From a bacterium (GTDB lineage Bacteria; Vulcanimicrobiota; Vulcanimicrobiia; Vulcanimicrobiales; Vulcanimicrobiaceae), in NCBI GenBank assembly GCA_021807065.1, contig JAKAPO010000066.1, forward strand, positions 1-9,761: a stretch of DNA of 9,761 nt. The letters run 5' to 3'. Position numbers and translations under genes: made by a program. Below the pieces are notes generated by a model. The model saw nothing but the letters and a program-made list of their open reading frames with translations. It made no database searches and was not told where the DNA came from. Shown here in pieces: positions 5,445 through 9,761 of this stretch. Within the stretch, counting starts at the first letter, position 1. Every line of letters starts with the position of its first letter.

Positions 5445-7502
5445 CTACGTCAAATGCAGTGCAGCAAGGATCATGTCGATCAGCTTGATGCCGACGAATG
5501 GTATGATAATGCCGCCGACGCCGTAGAGTAGTACGTTGCCGAGCAGGACGCTGTTTGCGCCCTTTGGCTCGTACTTCACGCCGCGCAGCGCGAGCGGAAC
5601 GAGCGCGATGATGACTAGCGCGTTGAAGATGACGGCCGAGAGGATCGCGCTCTGCGGCGTCGTCAGGTGCATGACGTTGAGGATCTCCATCGCCGGGTAG
5701 GCGGTAGCGAACATCGCTGGAAGGATCGCGAAGTACTTCGCAACGTCGTTCGCGATCGAGAACGTCGTCAGCGCACCGCGTGTCATCAGGAGCTGCTTGC
5801 CGATCTCGACAACTTCGATGAGCTTCGACGGATCGGAATCGAGGTCGACCATGTTGCCGGCCTCTTTGGCCGCCTGCGTGCCCGAGTTCATTGCGATGCC
5901 GACATCCGCTTGCGCGAGCGCCGGGGCGTCGTTGGTTCCGTCGCCGGTCATTGCGACGAGCCGGCCCGACATCTGCTCGCGTTTGATGAGATCCATCTTC
6001 GTCTCGGGCGTCGCCTCGGCGAGGAAGTCGTCGACTCCCGATTCTTTGGCGATCGTCGCGGCGGTCAGCGGGTTGTCGCCGGTGATCATCACCGTACGAA
6101 TCCCCATCGCTCGAAGCCGGTCGAAACGGCCTCGCATGTTCGGCTTCAAGATGTCTTTGAGATAGATCACCCCGAGGACGGCGTCGTCCTGGGCGAGCAG
6201 GAGCGGCGTGCCGCCGCTGCGCGCGATGCGATCGACCTGTGATGCGAACTCGGTGCTCGGATCTCCGCCCCGCTCGCGCACCCACGCAATGACGGAGTCG
6301 GGAGCGCCCTTACGGATCTTCTCTCCGCCGACGAGATCGAGGCCGCTCATGCGCGTGTAGGCGCTGAACGGCACGAAGGCGGAGCCTTGCGGCGCTTCTT
6401 CGTCACCCACGCCCTGGCGCTGCGCGAGGGCAACGATCGAGCGGCCCTCGGGCGTCGCGTCCGAGAGCGACGAGAGATATGCGACACGGGCAACCTCTTT
6501 GGGATCGCTGCCCTGCGCCGTAATGATCTCGACGGCCTGGCGATTGCCGAGCGTGATCGTCCCAGTCTTGTCGAGCAGCAGCGTATCGACGTCGCCTGCG
6601 GCTTCGACTGCGCGCCCGCTCATCGCGAGCACGTTGCGCTGCATGACGCGATCCATGCCGGCGATACCGATCGCCGAAAGCAATCCGCCGATCGTCGTCG
6701 GAATCAGGCAGACGAGCAGCGCGATGAGCACCGTGACGCTCTGGTGCGCGCCTGCATACAGCGAGAACGGCGCGAGCGTGGCGACGGCGATGAGAAAGAT
6801 AATCGTCAACCCCGCGAGGAGGATCGACAGCGCGATCTCGTTCGGCGTCTTTTGACGTTGGGCGCCTTCGACGAGGCGAATCATCCTGTCGAGAAAGCTC
6901 TCGCCGGGACTTGCCGTAACGCTAACGACGATGCGATCGGAGAGTACGCGCGTGCCGCCCGTCACCGCGCTGCGATCGCCTCCGGCCTCACGAATGACCG
7001 GCGCCGATTCTCCCGTAATCGCCGACTCGTCGACCGTTGCCGCGCCCTCGATGACGTCGCCGTCGGTACCGATCAGCTCGCCGGCGTCAACGACGAAACG
7101 GTCGCCCTTGCGTAAGCTCGTGCTGGGAACACGCTCCTCCGTGCCGTCGTCGTGCAGAAGGCGCGCCGTCGTCTCCGACTTAGTGCGGCGCAACGCGTCG
7201 GCTTGCGCCTTGCCGCGCCCCTCAGCAACGGCTTCGGCGAAATTAGCGAAGAGCACCGTGAACCACAGCCACGCGGCGATCGCGAAACCGAATCCGGCAT
7301 TGCCGCTGTGGTTCGCAAGGTCGCGCACGAAAAAGAGCGACGTCGCCGCGGCGCCGATCTCGACGACGAACATCACCGGATTGCGCCACTGCCAGCGCGG
7401 GTCGAGCTTCTTGAAAGAATCGACAACCGCGCGAAGCACGATCGGGCGATCGAAAAGCGAGCGCGCCCTGGGTCTGCGCTCCAAGCGCCTCTGGCTCAAC
7501 AT
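5445..7502 (-). CDS. kdpB: Potassium-transporting P-type ATPase KdpB subunit
   Basis: The 685-residue catalytic ATPase subunit of KdpFABC, which hydrolyses ATP through a phospho-aspartate cycle at the inner membrane. Actuator motif TGES is at 164-167 (its serine corresponds to the inhibitory phosphorylation site of E. coli KdpB), phosphorylation motif DKTGT at 311-315 with D311, nucleotide-domain TPEGRS (350-355) and KGAP (398-401), hinge TGDNP (474-478) and GDGTNDAPAL (520-529). FSIANDVAKYF (581-591) carries the paired D586 and K589 that match E. coli D583 and K586. The ATG overlaps the kdpA stop by one base (TGATG), with an AGGGA Shine-Dalgarno-like stretch upstream. The frame is also open far upstream inside kdpA, but homology starts only at this ATG. 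All key residues are present. Confidence 0.98.
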   Translation of the reverse strand: MLSQRRLERRPRARSLFDRPIVLRAVVDSFKKLDPRWQWRNPVMFVVEIGAAATSLFFVRDLANHSGNAGFGFAIAAWLWFTVLFANFAEAVAEGRGKAQADALRRTKSETTARLLHDDGTEERVPSTSLRKGDRFVVDAGELIGTDGDVIEGAATVDESAITGESAPVIREAGGDRSAVTGGTRVLSDRIVVSVTASPGESFLDRMIRLVEGAQRQKTPNEIALSILLAGLTIIFLIAVATLAPFSLYAGAHQSVTVLIALLVCLIPTTIGGLLSAIGIAGMDRVMQRNVLAMSGRAVEAAGDVDTLLLDKTGTITLGNRQAVEIITAQGSDPKEVARVAYLSSLSDATPEGRSIVALAQRQGVGDEEAPQGSAFVPFSAYTRMSGLDLVGGEKIRKGAPDSVIAWVRERGGDPSTEFASQVDRIARSGGTPLLLAQDDAVLGVIYLKDILKPNMRGRFDRLRAMGIRTVMITGDNPLTAATIAKESGVDDFLAEATPETKMDLIKREQMSGRLVAMTGDGTNDAPALAQADVGIAMNSGTQAAKEAGNMVDLDSDPSKLIEVVEIGKQLLMTRGALTTFSIANDVAKYFAILPAMFATAYPAMEILNVMHLTTPQSAILSAVIFNALVIIALVPLALRGVKYEPKGANSVLLGNVLLYGVGGIIIPFVGIKLIDMILAALHLT

Positions 7503-9202
7503 CAGAACGTCTTCCCTTGAAGCACGAGCAGATGCTCGACGATCGGACCGAGTGCATCCGCCGGCAAGAACGTGAGCGCGCCGACGATGACGATAACCCC
7601 GATCAAGAGCGCGACGAAGATCGGTGAATAGGTCGTAAACGTACCGGCGCTTTCGGCTACGGATTTCTTCCCGGCTAACGCGCCCGCCAAAGCCAGCGCA
7701 GGGATCGCGACTGCGAAGCGCCCGAACATCATGTTCGTGCCGGTCAGCACGTTGTAAAATAGATTGGGTCCGAGCCCGGCGAATGCCGAGCCGTTGTTGG
7801 CGTTCGTCGACGTGAACGCGTAAAGAATCTCTGAGAAACCATGCGGACCGCCATTGTTCAGCGTCGCCAGGCCTGCGGGTACGATTGCGGCTACTGCCGT
7901 CGGCACGAGGCACAAAACCGGCGTCACCAGGGCCGCGAGAATCGCAAACTGCACCTCGCGGTGCTCGATCTTCTTGCCGAGATACTCCGGCGTTCGCCCG
8001 ACCATCAAACCTGCGATGAATACCGTGAGCACTACGAAGACGATCATGCCGTAGAGTCCGCTGCCGGCACCGCCGAAAACGGTCTCGCCGAGCTGCATGT
8101 CGACGAGCGGCACGAGACCGCCCAGCGGCATGAACGAGTCGAGCATCGAGTTCACCGCGCCGCACGACGTGTCGGTCGTGACGGTTGCGAACAGAGCCGA
8201 TGCAGAAACCCCGAAGCGGCACTCCTTTCCCTCCATGTTGCCGCCGCTCACGCCCATCGCGTGGACGATCGGGTTGCCGGCCGCCTCAGCCTGATATGCG
8301 ACGGCGAAGCCCGCAAAGAACAAGATCGCCATCGCAGTGAAGATCGCCCACCCCTGGCGCGTGTCTTTGACCATCTTGCCGTACATGTACGTCAATCCGG
8401 CGCCGAGCGAGAAGATGAGCAACATCTCTACGAGGTTGCTCAGCGGCGAAGGATTCTCGTTCGGCGATGCTGAGTTCGCGTTGACGAAACCGCCGCCGTT
8501 GGTGCCGAGTTCTTTGATTACTTCCTGCGACGCCATCGGCCCGCCGGTAATGGTTTGGCGGAAACCCTCAGGGGAGACGACCGTCTGATAGGCATGGAAA
8601 TTCTGTGGAACGCCGCTCGAGACGAGATAGAGCCCCACGACGATCGAGATCGGAAGCAGAATATAGAGCGAGCAGCGCGTCAGATCGACCCAGAAGTTGC
8701 CGAGGGTCTTCACGCTCGTGCGCACGACGCCGCGCACGACGGCAACGGCGATGGCGATGCCGACGGCGGCGGAGACGAAGTTGTGCCACGCGAGTCCGGC
8801 CATCTGCGAGAGGTAGCTCATCGCACTCTCGCCCGAGTAGAACTGCCAGTTGGTGTTCGTGGTGAAGCTGATGGCCGTATTCCAGGCCAGGTCCGGCGAC
8901 ATGTTGTCGAAGTGCTGGGGGTTGAGCGGCAGCCATTTCTGCGTGCGAAGCAAGACGTACAGATAGAAGAATGAGATCGCCGAGAACGCGAGCATCGAGA
9001 GCGCGTAGGCGTGCCACGTCATCTCTTCATCTTCGCGAACGCCGCAGAGGCGATAGATGAGCCGCTCGAGCGGCCGCACGACGGGGGCGAGGAACGTTCG
9101 CTCTCCGCCAAAGACCTTCGCCATATACGTACCGAGCGGTTTAGTTATCGCGAGGATAATCAGAAAAAAGACGATGGCCTGCAGCCAGCCGGCGAATGTC
9201 AT
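7502..9202 (-). CDS. kdpA: Potassium-transporting ATPase KdpA subunit (K+ channel-like)
   Basis: The 566-residue channel-like subunit that selects and binds K+ in KdpFABC, a member of the SKT superfamily with four pore-loop repeats. The four selectivity-filter regions are visible: TNTNWQFYSGE (115-125), LGTNGGGFVNANS (232-244), VTTDTSCGAV (341-350) and TSTNANNGSAFAGL (464-477). Other family landmarks are NMEGKECRFGV (322-332), FGGAGSGLYGM (376-386) and GRTPEYLGKKI (402-412). Multiple hydrophobic helices span its length, which is near that of E. coli KdpA. The ATG start lies 3 nt after the kdpF stop, with GGAG about 12 nt upstream. All filter glycines are present, so a working subunit is expected. 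Confidence 0.98.
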   Translation of the reverse strand: MTFAGWLQAIVFFLIILAITKPLGTYMAKVFGGERTFLAPVVRPLERLIYRLCGVREDEEMTWHAYALSMLAFSAISFFYLYVLLRTQKWLPLNPQHFDNMSPDLAWNTAISFTTNTNWQFYSGESAMSYLSQMAGLAWHNFVSAAVGIAIAVAVVRGVVRTSVKTLGNFWVDLTRCSLYILLPISIVVGLYLVSSGVPQNFHAYQTVVSPEGFRQTITGGPMASQEVIKELGTNGGGFVNANSASPNENPSPLSNLVEMLLIFSLGAGLTYMYGKMVKDTRQGWAIFTAMAILFFAGFAVAYQAEAAGNPIVHAMGVSGGNMEGKECRFGVSASALFATVTTDTSCGAVNSMLDSFMPLGGLVPLVDMQLGETVFGGAGSGLYGMIVFVVLTVFIAGLMVGRTPEYLGKKIEHREVQFAILAALVTPVLCLVPTAVAAIVPAGLATLNNGGPHGFSEILYAFTSTNANNGSAFAGLGPNLFYNVLTGTNMMFGRFAVAIPALALAGALAGKKSVAESAGTFTTYSPIFVALLIGVIVIVGALTFLPADALGPIVEHLLVLQGKTF

Positions 9203-9205
9203 CGC

Positions 9206-9295
9206 CTAAAACTTCTCCGGCCGCAGCATCGCATAAATCAAATAGGCAAGACCGGCAAGCGTCAAAAACAGGCCTACGACGTCGTCAAACTGCAC
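9206..9295 (-). CDS. kdpF: KdpF small membrane subunit
   Basis: A 29-residue single-helix membrane protein, read from GTG at 9295 to TAG at 9206. It begins MQFDDVVGLFLTL, crosses the membrane once and ends in YAMLRPEKF, the hallmark LRPE(K/R)F end of KdpF. KdpF binds KdpA and stabilises the KdpABC complex. A stop codon (TAG 9301-9299) lies two codons upstream in the same frame, so GTG is the natural start; AAGG sits 8 nt before it as Shine-Dalgarno. It ends 3 nt before kdpA. It falls below usual gene-calling length limits and would easily be missed. Confidence 0.9.
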   Translation of the reverse strand: MQFDDVVGLFLTLAGLAYLIYAMLRPEKF

Positions 9296-9298
9296 GCG

Positions 9299-9385
9299 CT
9301 ATACCTTTTCGCAGCCGCGCACGTAAAGCGCGAGCAACCAAAAGCACGCGATGGGCAAAGCGACGACGCCGATCTCCAGCAGCAT
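9299..9385 (-). CDS. 28-residue membrane mini-protein preceding kdpF
   Basis: An ATG at 9385 opens a 28-codon frame ending in TAG at 9299, only 3 nt before the kdpF start. The peptide begins MLLEIGVVALP, has one hydrophobic helix with a tryptophan, and ends LYVRGCEKV. I recall short proteins ending in a YVRGCE-like motif directly before kdpF in other bacteria, usually unnamed; this is memory, not a search result. The position, helix and spacing suggest a first gene of the kdp operon, perhaps an accessory helix of the pump or a leader peptide coupled to kdpF. The Shine-Dalgarno is weak (TAAGAA). Its function is unknown. Confidence 0.7.
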   Translation of the reverse strand: MLLEIGVVALPIACFWLLALYVRGCEKV

Positions 9386-9492
9386 GACGATTCTTAGGAT
9401 AGACGGCGCGTCCGGCGAACGCCATCCGTCAATTGGATGATCCGAGTGGACGGTTGCACCCTCACTCGAGACTCTTCTATGCTTGGGCGGTT
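9386..9492. promoter_or_regulatory. Divergent upstream region of the kdp operon, with imperfect dyad
   Basis: This 107-nt gap separates the kdp operon from the plus-strand gene and should hold both promoters, unless the plus-strand gene starts at one of its upstream TTG codons. An imperfect dyad lies at about 9424-9454: a core GGATGATCC (9435-9443, a palindrome around 9439) inside outer arms CCGTC (9426-9430) and GACGG (9449-9453). For kdp, TTGACG is present on the minus strand (9432-9427), but the nearest -10-like TATCCT is 25 nt away, too far for a standard sigma-70 promoter; an activator-dependent promoter is possible. On the plus strand, TTGCAC (9454-9459) and TATGCT (9478-9483) are 18 nt apart, a weak match. 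No kdp-specific operator is recognised. Confidence 0.4.
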
Positions 9493-9761
9493 ATGCTTCT
9501 TCTAGCCTCGATCGTGCTGGTGTCCCTGATGACGCCGACGCCTTCGCCCGTTCCATCGCCAACGCCGAGCGCACCGAGCGACCCCTGCGGTTCGATTCTC
9601 TCGATCGTCAATCGGCCGACGGTTGGAACCGGCGTCTGTACCGTGCGCACCGGGCACTTCGACATCGAGAGCGGTTACACCAATACCATCACGACCGGAG
9701 CCGGTGGCGGTTACACCATTGCCTATCCGCAATTGCTGATTCGCATCGGCACCTCCGACCC
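9493..9761 (+). CDS. Exported proline-rich protein, N-terminal part, cut by window edge
   Basis: An open frame of 89 codons runs off the window. A hydrophobic start (MLLLASIVLVSLM) looks like a signal peptide and is followed by a Pro/Thr/Ser-rich linker (TPTPSPVPSPTPSAPSDP, 14-31) and a region with two cysteines (C32, C49), including NRPTVGTG and GHFDIESGYTNT. The second part recalls the start of outer-membrane beta-barrel proteins loosely annotated as transporters of the phenol-degradation MetA type; this is a weak impression. From ATG 9493 the signal would lack a positive charge. In-frame TTG codons at 9454 and 9433 would give a longer start (from 9454: MHPHSRLFYAWAV) with an arginine before the helix, so the true start may be upstream. 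It is divergent from kdp and probably unrelated in function. Confidence 0.65.
   Translation, partial: MLLLASIVLVSLMTPTPSPVPSPTPSAPSDPCGSILSIVNRPTVGTGVCTVRTGHFDIESGYTNTITTGAGGGYTIAYPQLLIRIGTSD

Noticed and set aside
5437..6285. Upstream extension of the kdpC frame inside kdpB
   Set aside because: Shadow of kdpB. KdpC homology starts at ATG 5436 and gives the expected length.
7503..8222. Upstream 240-codon extension of the kdpB frame inside kdpA
   Set aside because: Low-complexity Arg-rich sequence without KdpB homology. The ATG at 7502, overlapping the kdpA stop, is where the family sequence begins and gives a normal 685-residue length.
9402..9432. TTGACG plus TATCCT as a sigma-70 promoter for kdp
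   Set aside because: The spacer is 25 nt, well outside the normal 16-19 nt range, so I do not call it a promoter.
9479..9505. 8-codon plus-strand mini frame (MLGRLCFF) overlapping ATG 9493
   Set aside because: Too short and without a Shine-Dalgarno; no attenuator-like structure follows. Most likely chance.
1..9761. CRISPR arrays, tRNA or rRNA genes, insertion sequences, rho-independent terminators
   Set aside because: None seen by eye: no regularly spaced repeats, no transposase motifs, and no GC hairpin followed by a T-run at gene ends.

Overview
The window is a GC-rich bacterial segment centred on a complete high-affinity potassium uptake operon of the Kdp type, with an unusual set of regulatory genes beside it. 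Frequent GTG and TTG starts, very short intergenic gaps and long arginine-rich shadow frames are typical of a compact high-GC genome. No rRNA or taxonomic marker is present. The gene style, and a proline-rich exported protein at the right edge, recall uncultured Eremiobacterota (WPS-2)-like lineages, but this placement is a low-confidence impression.

Right half, minus strand, read from 9385 down to 4867: an unlisted 28-residue membrane mini-protein, then kdpF (29 aa, GTG start), kdpA (566 aa), kdpB (685 aa) and kdpC (189 aa). Gaps are 3 nt, 3 nt, a 1-nt overlap (TGATG) and 8 nt, so this is one transcription unit encoding the KdpFABC K+-translocating P-type ATPase. A small AraC-family regulator (4359-4811) follows 55 nt after kdpC on the same strand and may be co-transcribed.

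Middle, plus strand (2290-4428): a 712-residue soluble protein made of two tandem copies of the KdpD N-terminal input module (KdpD ATP-binding domain plus Usp-like domain). The copies are in exact 344-residue register. There is no membrane region and no histidine kinase domain. The second copy keeps the canonical motifs and the first is eroded in several of them.

Left part, minus strand (56-2249): divergently from the KdpD-like gene, a membrane histidine kinase (about four TM helices, GAF-like domain, HisKA, HATPase) overlaps by 8 nt a NarL/LuxR-type response regulator. The kinase has the same domain order as the C-terminal half of a classical KdpD. A plausible reading is a split Kdp sensor system: sensory KdpDN module (duplicated) on one strand, kinase half plus a non-OmpR regulator on the other, next to their target operon. 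No OmpR-type KdpE is present. A strong dyad fills most of the 40-nt gap between the two divergent regulatory genes. At the far left edge another minus-strand gene begins, and at the far right edge a plus-strand exported protein gene begins; both are cut by the window.
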